The position numbers and the translations under genes were made by a program. A DNA stretch of 64,000 nucleotides from Perca fluviatilis (taxonomy: Eukaryota > Chordata > Actinopteri > Perciformes > Percidae), in contig NC_053128.1 in the NCBI RefSeq assembly GCF_010015445.1, forward strand, positions 6,917,840 to 6,981,839, read 5' to 3'. How positions within the stretch are numbered: position 1 is the stretch's first letter; each line of letters begins with the position of its first letter. The notes under the pieces are model-generated. The model was given only the letters and a program-made list of their open reading frames with translations. It was not told the DNA's origin and ran no database searches. Below, in pieces: positions 1 to 10,745 of the stretch.

Positions 1-406
1 GGTCGTCATGTTAACCATGAGAACTTGCAGATCCCCAGCAACACCAAAACCCATTATGTTCCGTCATCGTGGAGTCAAAAATTCCCAAAATGAAAGTCAT
101 TCATTTTGTTTCAAATCCAATCAAAATCAGCCCATTTGTGGATTTGAAAAAATAACAGAGCATGTGTCTCCACTAGAGAGTCTGCAAAAAAAAATAAAAA
201 AAAGCTTTTAAAAATACATGTACGCAGTGAGATCGCCGCATCCGCACAATTTGAAAAACATGAAAACACACAACGGCCTCGCCTCCTCATGCGTGAAGTG
301 TCCTGAAAATGAAGTGTGTGTCCGTGTGTTAGCATGCTGCTTAAATTAGCGGTGTTGTACCGGGCCTTGGCAGAAGATGAAATGAGAAAGAAGAGGCTAC
401 AGGGAG
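1..406. other. No recognisable gene or element
   Basis: I see no coding signal, TIR or long tandem repeat. The open frames here are short, uninterpretable and without splice context. Confidence 0.4.
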
Positions 407-422
407 GGAGGGGTGTGTGTGT

Positions 423-459
<37 letters not shown>
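407..459. repeat. Compound (GT)n(GA)n microsatellite
   Basis: A short GT run changes into about 16 uninterrupted GA units. Open frames across it are only R-E or L-S repeats. Confidence 0.9.
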
Positions 460-460
<1 letters not shown>

Positions 461-637
461 ATTCAAATTCAGTTCCGACATGCATGGAAAAAAATGTCCA
501 CGGCCCTGTTTTGATTAGTTTTTGATCAAACGATGACTAATCAGTGTTCAGTAACAGGACGTGGTATGTATGGTCAAATAGTCCATAGTCCTGTTTTTAA
601 AACCATTAATTACTAGTTCCATGCTAGTAAAAGTAAC

Positions 638-1181
638 TTAACCCTTGTGTTGTCTTCCATTGGACCATGCACTTGTCGTTCACACTTTTTCTGACATTTT
701 TGTCCCACTTTTGGTGTTTTTTTTCAATGTTTTTGGCTCTTTTTTATTTTGTTGCCGTTTTACGCTTCTTTTGTATACCTAACACCAACTTATTACTATT
801 TTTACACTTATTTTTGGAATTCACGGTCAGTAAACCTAATTTATAGGAAATTATACCTAATCCTTGAGTTAAAAAAAGCAGAAATTATGAACTATTTAGA
901 CTAATATCAAAGGAAAGATAATCCCAGACTGGTATATGTCAACGTTCAGTTGGGATACTGTTTGGAAACGTTTCAATTTCTTTTTCATTTGCTAAAAAAA
1001 ATGTAACAAAACACCCCAAATTAAATGAAATCAGGGATCTGCTCTTTTGTTGGACTTGAGAACCAAGTTGTATGGAATCATCCACGTTATTTTTGGTTAA
1101 TTAAAATTAGGAAGTCTAAAAGAAACCCATATTTCTGATATAGACATATCAAATTTGACCCGAAGACAACGCAAGGGTTAA
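638..1181. mobile_element. TTAA-target MITE, complete copy
   Basis: The left end reads TTAACCCTTGTGTTGTC and the right end GACAACGCAAGGGTTAA, so inverted ends starting CCCTTG are flanked on both sides by TTAA. Just inside the right end is the palindrome-like TCAAATTTGACCC. The interior is AT-rich and non-coding. TTAA target duplication is typical of piggyBac-type elements (established), so this is probably a non-autonomous piggyBac-like element (inference). Related complete or partial copies lie near 19.1-19.4, 19.8, 22.1, 23.0-23.3, 35.3-35.6 and 60.0-60.2 kb. Confidence 0.75.
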
Positions 1182-1291
1182 GGTGACTCTGTAGCTCACA
1201 CCAAGATGAGGGTACAAAAACTTTAAAAGCACTCTCACAGTTTATGTTTTTAAGTATGGATTTGAACTTGTAATGAACGGTAACGTACTGC

Positions 1292-1827
1292 ACATAGACA
1301 ACCCAGTCTCACGGCAGTTCGTGAAATGGTCACGATATTTAATCTATTGATTTGTGGACACGGGCATGTTTTTCTCGTTTTTTTTCCCGTGGTGACTAAT
1401 GTATTTCAACGGGAAGCATATGTTGTGGTCACAGCACGACTACGGTAGCGAGTAGTATGAAATGCCTGAAAATCCGCGTAATGAGGTTGGTTGGGGTGGT
1501 GGATGGGTCAAACAACACAGGACTTTTCCCCCGGAGACCAGGGATCGCGGCCCGCGTGTGGCGTTTTGTTTTCCCCCCGTTGTTGTTTTCCTAATCACGA
1601 CCGTCCCGTTATTGCCGCGCGACCCCCGCGGCCGTCTCCCGGCGTGTGACGCGTCCTTTCCCCGTTGTTCTTTTCCTAAACCCAACCTCCATTTAGATGG
1701 TCCCCATTTCGTGCTGGCCACCACGAAACCCCCCCCCCGAGATAAACGTGTTCTTGTGTACTTGAATCAATAGATTAAAAATAACGGGACAATTTCACGA
1801 AGTGCCGTGAGAGCGTGTGGACATAGA
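1292..1827. mobile_element. CAACCC-type TIR element with 7-bp target duplication
   Basis: Both ends carry an inverted repeat containing TCTCACGGCA.TTCGTGAAAT. ACATAGA flanks each side (1292-1298 and 1821-1827), giving a 7-bp target duplication and an element of about 522 bp. Inside is a stretch resembling a tRNA-like fish repeat (GGTGGATGGGTCAAA...GGAGACCAGGGATCGCG). Similar stretches occur near 7.65, 40.95, 43.1, 54.2 and 55.4 kb. No intact gene is present, so it is non-autonomous. Confidence 0.65.
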
Positions 1828-2202
1828 TTGATAGTTGCAGAGGACCATTCTAGGTTTTCTCTCCTTGTAGCAACGGTTTGTTCTCAATCAGTGCTCCCCA
1901 AACTGTAGGTCGCCATAGCGAGAGTACTACCGAGGCAACAGGTGACAGGTGGAGCTAACCAAGCGCTAACCGTGGGTTCAACTGATTGCCAACACATGGA
2001 GGAGGATTTAAACAGCTTTGTTTACATTGGTACAAGAGCTCATGTGAGAATCATAATGCACTCCGAGGTGTTCGGATATGAAAAATGAATGAACTCAGTG
2101 ACTTGAGGTTTAGAATGGCGCCATTGTCCAGCAGCAGCTACGGTGTTTATACTAACCCAGAGAGCTACTTTAGCCAGGGATGACCTAATGGGTTTAACTA
2201 CC

Positions 2203-2274
2203 ACGCACACGCACGCACACAAAGACACACACACACACAAACACACAAACACACCACACACACAGACAGACAGA
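2203..2274. repeat. Imperfect (CA)n with (GACA)n end
   Basis: Interrupted CA repeats end in three GACA units. Confidence 0.85.
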
Positions 2275-2540
2275 CAAACATTTGGGGTTAGGCTAACCCT
2301 AAATAAAAGTGATTATAGATCAACTCTTCAGGGTTTAGACCGCATCTGACGTTCTATCCTTATTCCAAAAAAGACACTTTAATACACACCAGCTCATTGA
2401 AGTCCTTCCTGTAAAACTCCCCATTTGAACTTCTTTAAATTAATTATTCTTACATATTTAAGCCATCAGATGACTATGGCAACCGATAATTGCAGTTCGT
2501 AAGACAGAGTTTATTGATATGAGCTAAATAGTGCATTTTG

Positions 2541-2559
2541 ACACACACACACACACATG

Positions 2560-2596
<37 letters not shown>
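2541..2596. repeat. Imperfect (CA)n with CG interruptions
   Basis: Alternating CA with an ATGCACGCGCG interruption. It directly abuts the left edge of a duplicated 118-bp segment. Confidence 0.9.
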
Positions 2597-2599
<3 letters not shown>

Positions 2600-2707
2600 T
2601 AGGCCTGTAGGCTACTTGTGGTGAAAACCTGCATTAAGTTGTTGATGAATTAAATATTTCTCAGTTGTCCTTCTCGGCTGCACAAAATGTGTCTTTTTTT
2701 ACCCTAT

Positions 2708-2714
<7 letters not shown>
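2597..2714 (+). repeat. Duplicated segment A, copy 1
   Basis: This segment begins AAATAGGCCTGTAGGC and ends CCCTATAGTTTCA. It recurs at 5711-5819, identical by eye except for a 9-nt block (TTGATGAAT) present only here. It is bounded by CA microsatellite on both sides; the second copy has CA only on its left. Function is unknown. Confidence 0.85.

Positions 2715-2790
<76 letters not shown>
2715..2790. repeat. Perfect (CA)n, about 38 units
   Basis: Uninterrupted CA dinucleotides follow directly from the TTTCA end of segment A. Confidence 0.97.
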
Positions 2791-2794
<4 letters not shown>

Positions 2795-3671
2795 GCTGTG
2801 TGTTCAGCTATGTCGCGTGGATGCTTTGATGACTCATTCCACTTGACGACTCTACCGCAATGCCTTACAAAATATTTGCCTGTCAAGTCCTGATTGTGAA
2901 CGGCTTGGAACGAACTTAATGCAACAATCCAAAAGATCTGTGTGTGTTTCATGTATCTGTGTCTATAAGGTATTTGCTTGGCTCCTTGCCCCAAATTGTC
3001 GCACACATGCACCGGGCCGCCATTTTGTGTCAGATGGCAAACTGACTAATTGAATCAGAAGGCGCCCATTTGTGTGTGGCCTATGAGTGTGTACATGCAT
3101 GCGTTTGCACGTGTTGTTTGTGTCTCTCCTTTTTTACCCACAGAGAACTTTAGTTTGACACAAAAAACATGTTCAGCTGACTTACATTTCTTCCAAAAGT
3201 ACATATTCAAACTCAAATGATAAATATTCAGACGCAAACAAACCTCAGCACGAAAAGTAAAATGTATTATGTAAGAATTATAATTTAGAGTTTTGACTAA
3301 CTTGGGGCTTTCTTAATGATTTCCATTTAGACATGCATTCCACTAGTCTCACATTTATACTGAAAGTCTGATAAGCCAAGGACTAATTGTGTGTTAACAC
3401 AGACAGTGATAGTTGCGTAATAGCTATTTAGCTGATGTTGGACTGTTGTAGCTTAGCTCTGCTAACATTGTGTTAGCTTTGTGACCTGCTGGATAAAGTG
3501 TTGCTGTGCTAATGCTATGCTTTCTCTGTTTGCCCTTATAAGTCATATTGGACTGCGGGTTATCTTAGCCCCACAGATGTTATGCAGATGCACATCGTCA
3601 TAACGCCCACTCCATAATAATGAGCAGATTGGTAGATAAAAACACTCACACCACCCTCCAAGTTGTCCAAA
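2791..3671. other. Unassigned non-coding stretch
   Basis: Unremarkable AT-leaning sequence with no splice-flanked ORF and no TIR that I could find. GCTAAC/TTAGC-rich words near 3.43-3.53 kb resemble common fish interspersed repeats. Confidence 0.35.
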
Positions 3672-4794
3672 GCCGTGTTTCCACTGCATGGAACGCCTCT
3701 GCTCTACTCAACTCATCTCACACTTTTTTTGTTTTTTTCCATTAGCAAAGTTTGTGGAGAGTACCTGGAGGTTCCAAGCTAGCTGAGCCGATACAAGAAG
3801 GTCGGCTTAAAACACTGCAGACCACTGATTGGTCAAAGAGAATTGTTACGAACACAAACCGGGACATCCTGCACAAACCAATGATTTTTAAATAGCTAAG
3901 CTACCGTAAATAGCGACCGCAATGTTTTTATTCAATCCCCCCCAGTTAAAAAATAAATAAAAATGGCAGCCCGCTAAACTGCACCGTACACTATGGCGTG
4001 CAGTTGATGAAGTGCAGACCTTCTGGTGTTTGGTTGCCGATGAAAGGATTCAGCCAGTGTTGGTTTGAAAATGATATCACGGCAGTTTTACTGTAATCTG
4101 ACTCCGCCAGATGGATTGCTTGGCATTTGCTCGGCATATCCATCTGGGAACTTTCCGTTGGAGAACTTTTGGGAAGGGGCGAAAATACTGGTTAGCTGAT
4201 TGGATAAACCACCTGTCTATCACCAACATAGGTGGTGATAGACGGGCCAAATCAACCAATCAGAAACCAGTCGGGAGAAAAAACATCTTTTCCTCCGAGA
4301 AAAGCCTCCAGTGCCGTTTTTTGCTCTTCTTTCAATGAAGGAATACGCTCTAATTCGGATAAGCGCGATAGCTACACTCACCTCATCCGTGGAAGCTGCC
4401 ACGTTGTTTAGACTGAACAGTCGCTTCTCGTTACGTCACACCTAAACCCGCCTCAAAACCAATGCTGATTGGTCGGTCGTTTGGCGAACGGCTCCAAATT
4501 TTCTCTATCTCAAGATGCCAGACTGATCTGCGAGTGGAAAACTGGAGCTCGCCAGATCAGGACGGTCTCACGAGGCTAGTTTTACTGCGGCGATCAGCTG
4601 AGAATGCTGCCTACACTGAGGAGGTACTATCCGCAGTGGAAAAAAATGATATAGAGAAAACGATCTGGTACCAAAAGTGAGTCGAGTCGAGCAGAATCGT
4701 ACCACATCACAAAATTCTGATATCTTTCAGTTGGTCAAAAGGATCGACAGACTAGTGTCGAGAGGCTAGCCATGCAGCCACTTTTGTCCAGTGG
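3672..4794. mobile_element. Old fish repeat interrupted by a younger element
   Basis: The outer sequence starts near CCGTGTTTCCACTGCATGG. It contains CTCTACTCAACTCATCTCAC on one side and GGTACCAAAAGTGAGTCGAG on the other, a layout I associate with fish hAT-like repeats (from memory). Its end symmetry is weak, so the borders are approximate. The young TIR element at 4094-4578 splits it, with target duplications on either side. Confidence 0.45.
4085..4587 (+). mobile_element. TARCC element copy 1 with 9-bp target duplication
   Basis: The element (4094-4578) starts TAATCTGACTCCGCCAG and ends CACGAGGCTA. GTTTTACTG flanks it at 4085-4093 and 4579-4587. A reverse-oriented copy of the same family lies at 50268-50787 and also has a 9-bp duplication. 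The interior is non-coding. A 9-bp duplication fits Mutator-like or Merlin-like elements better than hAT, which uses 8 bp (established ranges; class is inferred). Confidence 0.8.
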
Positions 4795-5427
4795 GTATTA
4801 CACCACGAAAAATCCCCCTGCAGCCCTAAAAAGGCCACCTTTGTAAAAGAGACGCCTGTAAAACTGCTTCCCGGACAATTCCAACTGCAAACAAGGTCGG
4901 TTATGAATCTTTCTATACAGAATTTTTAATCCATGGAAAAAACCTTTGATGTCACCACAATGTAAAGTCTCTGGGCCAAGCGGGAACTCGCATGCGGGGC
5001 CTGAGGGTAGAAACACTACTGCGTATATTCAGTGGGCCGCATATCACGGAAGTAAACCCAGAAGCTTAGGAACTTTTTGATGCGCCAGGCGAGCAACTCC
5101 ATCGAACTGAATTTTGGGATCCGATATCCAGTTAATATAATCCATCAATGTCTTATTAGCCCCACTAATGTTATGCTATCTCTCTGTTGGCTTATCATGG
5201 TGTTAGCATTCAGAGCTAATAAGGCAGGAGTTTGAGAATTTGCTCCCCCAGTTGGTCAGTTAGTTGTGGAAACCGCCATCTTAACTTAACTTTAGAAAAA
5301 AAAATTCTTCCACGACTGCCTCAGTGCTTCTAAGGTTTCTTGTCAATGAAATGACCTCAGCCTGAAGATGTCCGCTGCCTTTCTGTCCTTGTGAAGACAT
5401 TTGGCTCCTACAAAGACCTCTCTTTCA

Positions 5428-5428
<1 letters not shown>

Positions 5429-5470
<42 letters not shown>
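5429..5470. repeat. (AC)21 microsatellite
   Basis: Perfect AC dinucleotides. Confidence 0.95.
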
Positions 5471-5473
<3 letters not shown>

Positions 5474-5599
5474 AATGCCTGCTGCAGATGTGCAGAACGC
5501 TCCCTGGTGCATTCCTGAGCCCAAACATTTGGCTGCAGTAACAGGCAGCAAAGAGCGGCACTCTGATTTGCTCCAAGGCTACGATGAATATCACATGTT

Positions 5600-5710
5600 A
5601 TCACACACACACACACACACACACTGATACACTCTTGCACCCCTGCGCGCACACATACACACACATACAGACGCTGACACACAGACAGAGACACGCACAC
5701 ACACACACAC
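5600..5710. repeat. Imperfect CA/ACAG-rich tract
   Basis: CA runs broken by TGATACACTC, CCCTGCGCGC and ACAGACAGAGACACG. Its right edge abuts duplicated segment A copy 2. Confidence 0.9.
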
Positions 5711-5819
5711 AAATAGGCCTGTAGGCTACTTGTGGTGAAAACCTGCATTAAGTTGTAAATATTTCTCAGTTGTCCTTCTCGGCTGCACAAAATGTGTCTT
5801 TTTTTACCCTATAGTTTCA
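5711..5819 (+). repeat. Duplicated segment A, copy 2
   Basis: It matches 2597-2714 base for base by eye except for one 9-nt deletion. It has CA microsatellite on its left but ordinary sequence (TTTAGGGAG) on its right, so this right border may be the ancestral one. Confidence 0.85.
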
Positions 5820-6445
5820 TTTAGGGAGTGAAATCGTTTTTTCTTTTATTCTTCATTATTATTATATTTTTGCCCATAAGCTGTTGAAAAGTATGATCCC
5901 GAAATTATTGAAATTGATTAAAATGTAATAAAAAATTCCGGGCACAGAATATAAAATCCTCTATTCCAGACTCAAATAGTGAATACAACAAAAAATAAAT
6001 GATTGTAATAAACATTTTTGAAATCACACTAATTTCATGAATCACATTAATTTCATGATTAAAAATGACTTACGTTTCATGAATGAATTACATAAATAAA
6101 TTACAAACCAGCTTTATAATTGTACATGACATCTTTTGTCAAACAATATGTATCCAACCTTTTCTTGAAAAAGTTAACTGAATGGGACTGAAAAACTTCT
6201 TCTGTAAGCTTGTTTCGATGCTTTTAATGCAAAAAGTGTGACGATTATTTTTCTCTTTCGTATAGCTTTAAATAATTCCCTCTTAAATCCAACCTATTGT
6301 TCCAAAAATGAAAAATAGGCTCAACATTTGCATTATATATTCCATGGACAAGCTTATAAACCTCAATAATTGTGGGCAGGAAGTTAAGATGAAGTTCCTC
6401 CAGAATGAAATGATTCTATGATGCGTTCAAAGAAGCTCATCCAAC
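5820..6445. other. AT-rich unassigned stretch
   Basis: AT-rich sequence with no gene, TIR or long tandem repeat seen. Confidence 0.35.
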
Positions 6446-7100
6446 CAACGCATTCTCATGAACGGGTTCATAGGATATTGTACAAAAAGTCATGCACACT
6501 TAAACGTATGATATAATACAAAAACTAGGAGACCGCCGGCTGTGTCATGTGACATGGGCTACAGAGCTCCGTGCTACAGAGCGGCAGTTGCTAGCTGTTT
6601 AAGCCGCTACAGAGCTTCATGACGCCGGCGACAGACCTCCGTCACAGCTCGTTGTATCAGCAGCAGTTAGTAGATGTGTTTAGCTGCTAAAGAGCTCTGC
6701 GACACCGGCTATGGTGCTCCGCATGGTGCTCCACATGGTGCTCCGTCAGGTCAGCGATAGTTGGTTCAGTTACCCGAGAATAGGTGACTGTGAGCTGGGT
6801 ACAGAGCACCGCTAGCTGCCGGTCATTGTTGGTGGTTCAGTTAACCGAGAATAGGTGACTGTGAGCCGGGTACAGAGCACCGCGAGCTGCCGGTCAGTGT
6901 TGGTGGTTCAGTTACCCGAGAATAGGTGACTGTGAGCCGGGTACAGAGCACCGCGACCTGCCGGTCATTTCGGCGGAGATTACGGTTAAGTTTAGGCAAG
7001 AAAACGTGAGCGTTATGCAGCGGCGAAAGTTAAGGATAAGGCACCAAAACGACTAGTTAAGTGTAGGAAAAAGATTGTGGTTTGTATTTAAGACTTTTCG
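6446..7100 (+). mobile_element. CAACGCATTCTCATG-ended element, forward copy
   Basis: It starts CAACGCATTCTCATG and continues through words such as GGAGACCGCCGGC, GCTACAGAGCTTCATG, GGGTACAGAGCACCG and GGCACCAAAACGACTA. A shorter reverse-complement copy with the same order of words occupies about 9040-9371. Related fragments occur at 40.7-40.9, 43.15-43.25 and 43.76-43.86 kb. No coding capacity is seen, and the right border is approximate. Confidence 0.55.
6763..6975 (+). repeat. 71-bp tandem repeat, three units
   Basis: Three units begin GGTTCAGTTA(C/A)CCGAG at 6763, 6834 and 6905, with few substitutions. It lies inside the CAACGC-ended element and probably arose by local duplication after insertion. 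Confidence 0.85.
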
Positions 7101-7474
7101 TAGCTTTTCGACCGCTGATCCAACATGTCAGGAAGAGCAACCATACTTCCTTTAGATTTCTCTGCTGGTTTTGAGTTTCTGACAGCAATGCTCGTAAATG
7201 CAAAGCTTTTGTTTTGTTGTTGTTTCTGCAGTTGATTAATAATTGTCAGATGTCAGACCAAGTAGTGTTTGGAGAGCGGTGCCTGCTGACAGCTAACATG
7301 CCGTGTGATTGAATGGTGATCACAGAAAAACGGAATGTGAGAGATATTTATCAGAACTTATGCCGTTGCTGAACTATTTTAAAGTCTGCACAAAGTTAAG
7401 GAAGCTTCGAGAGGTTGTGGGTTGGGTTTATCCATATATCCTGATCTGATGCATATGTTTGATGTAGACAACTG

Positions 7475-7886
7475 TTAATGCCAACAGGTTCTCACAACCA
7501 ACTCGTAAAATAAGGACGTTTGGTCAGGAGCCTTTCTCGTTCTTATTGACGCTAAAAGTCTCCTTTAGGGTACTTATTTTACGAGTTCGTCGTGGGTGGG
7601 CGTACGAGGGAAGAACGGGTTGGGTTTAGCAAGCGTTACAAGCGGGACGCGAACCCGGTTCTCCTGCGTGAAAGTCCGGTGTTTTGACCCATCCACCACC
7701 CCAACCACCCTCCTTACGCGGTCATTCTCCCTTACATACTACTCGCTAAATCTTATCTAACTGCGGCTTTCCCTTTGCGTTACACAAATACGCTGAAGGG
7801 TGCCTTTTTCGTCGCATCAGATGCTGACAGCCACTGTCCAAACGTCTTTATTTTACGAGTTCAGCATGAGAACGGGTTGTCAATGC
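7475..7886. mobile_element. CAACMSGTTCTCA TIR element with probable 7-bp target duplication
   Basis: The left end CAACAGGTTCTCACAACC and the right-end reverse complement CAACCCGTTCTCATGCTG continue into a shared ACTCGTAAAATAA.GACGTTTGG, giving inverted ends of about 42 bp. The flanks TTAATGC and TCAATGC differ at one base, again suggesting a 7-bp duplication. A tRNA-like stretch lies inside in reverse orientation (GACGCGAACCCGGTTCTCC...GACCCATCCACC). It is non-coding. Confidence 0.7.
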
Positions 7887-8247
7887 ATACTCTAAATTTG
7901 GAATAACACATTTCCATAATGTGTTCATAACTCAAAACAACCTTCACAAAGTGAGAGTTAAACCAGAGATGAGAAATTACATGCAAATTCACTTTTAGAA
8001 CTTGCTGAGGAAGAAAGGATGGAAGAGAAATAAGTACAAGAGATTAAAAGACAAAATAGGAATATTTGTAAAAATTTGTAGAAAAATCTATTGAAATTTG
8101 TCAAACAAAAAAGCAAAAAGTAGATTGCCAAAATTAAACTTGAGTCAGAAGATGCAACATGAAAGGAAGAAAGATGTAAAACCTTGTTTGAATAAGAGTG
8201 TTGGTTTCAACAAAGCCGTCGCTTAGCAATCTCAATATCAGCCTCAT
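7887..8247. other. A-rich unassigned stretch
   Basis: Purine- and AT-rich sequence with no feature I can support. Confidence 0.35.
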
Positions 8248-8290
8248 AACTCACACAACACACACACACGAACACACACACACACACACC
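8248..8290. repeat. Interrupted (CA)n
   Basis: CA repeats broken by AACA and CGAA. Confidence 0.85.
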
Positions 8291-8651
8291 TTGTCATGTG
8301 GCTGTAATGTGGATAAGCTTCATCTTTAATCATTGTTTTCATTCTGAGCAAGCTCTGTGTAAAGTATACCTGAACACAAAGCACTGAGCGAGCCTTTCTT
8401 TCGGCAGCAGGTTGCACTCTGCACTCAGCAGGAAGACAGCAGGTTTTACACCCAGTCAGGCCAAAGAAACTGAATTCAGGAATGGTAAAACATGCTGTAA
8501 TTCTCCAAAATGAGTTGACTCTGCTGATCTCCACTGTCTGAACTGGATGCTGGAACATTTAGCCAAGAACTGTCCAAATACCCAAAAGTTTTCTTGCTCC
8601 TCCCATTTTATCCATGACTTTGAAAAGTAGTGATAGACAAGTATTCCAGCC

Positions 8652-8887
8652 AAGGGCGTAACTTTGGGATTAACATTGTTGAGGTCTCCACTTTTGAGCA
8701 AAATTGAAATTTGGAACGTCAAACATTTGCATTCTGGGGATTTCTTCAGCAACAATCTTTGCCTTTCCTGCATCAATTTATGGTGCAAATGTCTTTATGT
8801 AAAGGAAATTATAATAGGTTTTTGGGTTGGGTTGCACTGGCCAGTTTTGATCATTGGGGGGGTTGTCCCCCCTGTAAATTACGCCTA
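8652..8887. mobile_element. Short GGGCGTAA-ended TIR element
   Basis: The left end AAGGGCGTAACTTTGGGATT and the right-end reverse complement TAGGCGTAATTTACAGGGGG form short inverted ends enclosing about 235 bp, with a G-run (GGGGGGG) near the right end. The pattern matches a common fish hAT-like MITE from memory. No clear target duplication is visible. An open frame across it is probably fortuitous. Confidence 0.5.
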
Positions 8888-9039
8888 TCAAGCATTTGTT
8901 TTGCCAAATGGTGATGATGGAGAATCTGAACCAGACTTAAGTTTTTACTCACAATGATTTCATTCTACAACTCTACAACTAGAATTGTGTCAGAAAAAAA
9001 TCTAGTGTTTAGATGTATTCAGGCGCTCAGTAATGTTTA

Positions 9040-9371
9040 GATTTTGTATATAGTCGTTTTGGTGCCTAGCCTTAACTTTCGTTGCGGCAAAATGCTCATA
9101 TTTTGTGGACTAAATTTAACCTTAATGTCCTCCGAAACGACCGGCAGCTCGCAGTGCTTTGTACCCAGCTCAAAGTCACCTATTTTCGGGCAACTGAACT
9201 CCCAACTACCGCTGATACAATGGAGGTCTGTAGCCGGCGGCATGAAGCTCTGTAGCGGCTTAAACAAGCTTAAACAACCGACATCACGTCACCAGCAGAT
9301 CAGCAGGTCTCCTAATTTCCTAATAGTTTTGGTGTGCATACATTTTCATATGATATCATGAGAATGCGTTG
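9040..9371 (-). mobile_element. CAACGCATTCTCATG-ended element, reverse copy
   Basis: Read on the minus strand it starts CAACGCATTCTCATG and then repeats the marker words of the forward copy at 6446, including GCTACAGAGCTTCATG and GGCACCAAAACGACTA. The 71-bp unit is present once only. Confidence 0.55.
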
Positions 9372-9475
9372 TGTGAGGACATGCTAGCTGGGCCTCCAAT
9401 TAACCCACAAAAAATACCATCAAGTAGTTATCTCGCCAAGACATTTGTTTAATTACTGATGGTACAGAATTAGGA

Positions 9476-9830
9476 GTCTATATCTAGCTAAATGTGAATG
9501 CCAGCATGCTAATATGCTCACTATGACAATGCTAATACGCTAATGTTTAGCAGGAAGTGTCTGCCTTCTTAGTTTAGCATGCTAACAATTGCTAACAAGC
9601 ACTAAACATAAAGTGCAGCAGAGGCTGATGGGAATTAGTTTTAGTCATAAAATTGAGTATTGGACAAAATGTTGACCTGATTGTGGCGCTAGAAAACGTT
9701 TAATAGCCTAGTTGTTGATACATTTTACCATAATCAGTAGGCTTCATCCTCTGGAGTAGTTGCAAAGAAATTTAAGTCCGGACCAAAGTAGTGGACCGAC
9801 CGACTGACCTATTGACATATATATTTTGGC
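9476..9830. repeat. GCTAACA-rich dispersed fish repeat
   Basis: It contains the run of CATGCTAA/GCTAACA words, then CTGATGGGAATTAG, ACCTGATTGTGGCGCTAG and GGACCGACCGACTGACC. I recall this order from a very common percomorph repeat. It is diverged and has no intact ends. Confidence 0.5.
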
Positions 9831-10157
9831 AACATGGATTCAAAATAAGATATAATTCCTTTTGGAAATGATTTTCAGTTCCAGAGAAATGTGATAATGG
9901 TTTGGCTGAAGGTAAAGTTAAGGGTTATGTTATTTATTGGGATGTTAAAGAGCTGCTTTTCTGGACTTTGTGCTCCTTTTAATACCATGCCAACTCATAG
10001 TTAATGTGGTTGAAAGCTCCGAAAAGTGACAAAGTCTGTAAGTGGACCTTTAAATTGAGATTATTTTGTCACACAACAGGTCAGACCGTCCTCACCAAAA
10101 AATGGCCGTATAGGTTGATTGTGCAAAAAGATCAAAACCACCCATATTAACGTTTGT

Positions 10158-10398
10158 TATAGACCTTTTTCACGGCAGACATGTTGACGTGTCATAGTAG
10201 GAAAAGCACAGGTGTATTCCAAACCATTACTGATGGCTGCATTCCACTTAGGAGAGGCCCTGGTATTGTGCATGCTGACTCACTGAAATAGCTTACTGGG
10301 ACACTTGATGGAATTGAGCCATCGTTAAGGTTATCAATTTCAGCTGTGCTTTTCCTACTATGACAAGTCCAAATGGCTGCTGTGAAAAAGGTCCATTA
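10158..10398. mobile_element. Long-TIR MITE (GACCTTTTTCAC)
   Basis: About 55 bp at each end are inverted repeats: both sides share ACCTTTTTCAC and GTCATAGTAGGAAAAGCACAG in opposite orientation. The interior of roughly 130 bp is unique. This is a foldback-like, non-coding MITE whose target duplication is unclear. Confidence 0.75.
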
Positions 10399-10543
10399 GG
10401 CGTCGTCGACTAGTGGCCATAGTAATTATTGTGTGGGCAAACCAAGGAACAAACAATGAATTAAGGTGACCCATAATCTGCATGAATGAAGGTAAAACAA
10501 ACACAGGACATTCACCCAGGAGACTGGTGTCCCATGTTGGGTT

Positions 10544-10745
10544 GGGTACCGAGACCCGGTGCTAATATGGCACCGGTGCTTTAACAACCGGTATCTACCG
10601 GACCGAATAGTAACGCAGATTTCGGCGCCTCATTTCGGTGCCACTTTAATGTCTGCGCTGCTTTCTGATTCTCCCAAACGGACGTTAGAGGCAACAGAAG
10701 CATCGCTGCACGTCACGCTAGTTAATATTAAACTTGGCAGCAGGT
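10544..10745 (+). mobile_element. hAT-like fragment (GGGTTGGGTACCGAGACC)
   Basis: The left end is close to the start of the hAT-like element at 38264 (TAGGGTTGGGTACTGAAACC). Both continue with a CGGT...CGGTATCTACCGG-like motif and ATTTCGGTGCCA. The right end is missing, so this is a truncated copy. Confidence 0.5.
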
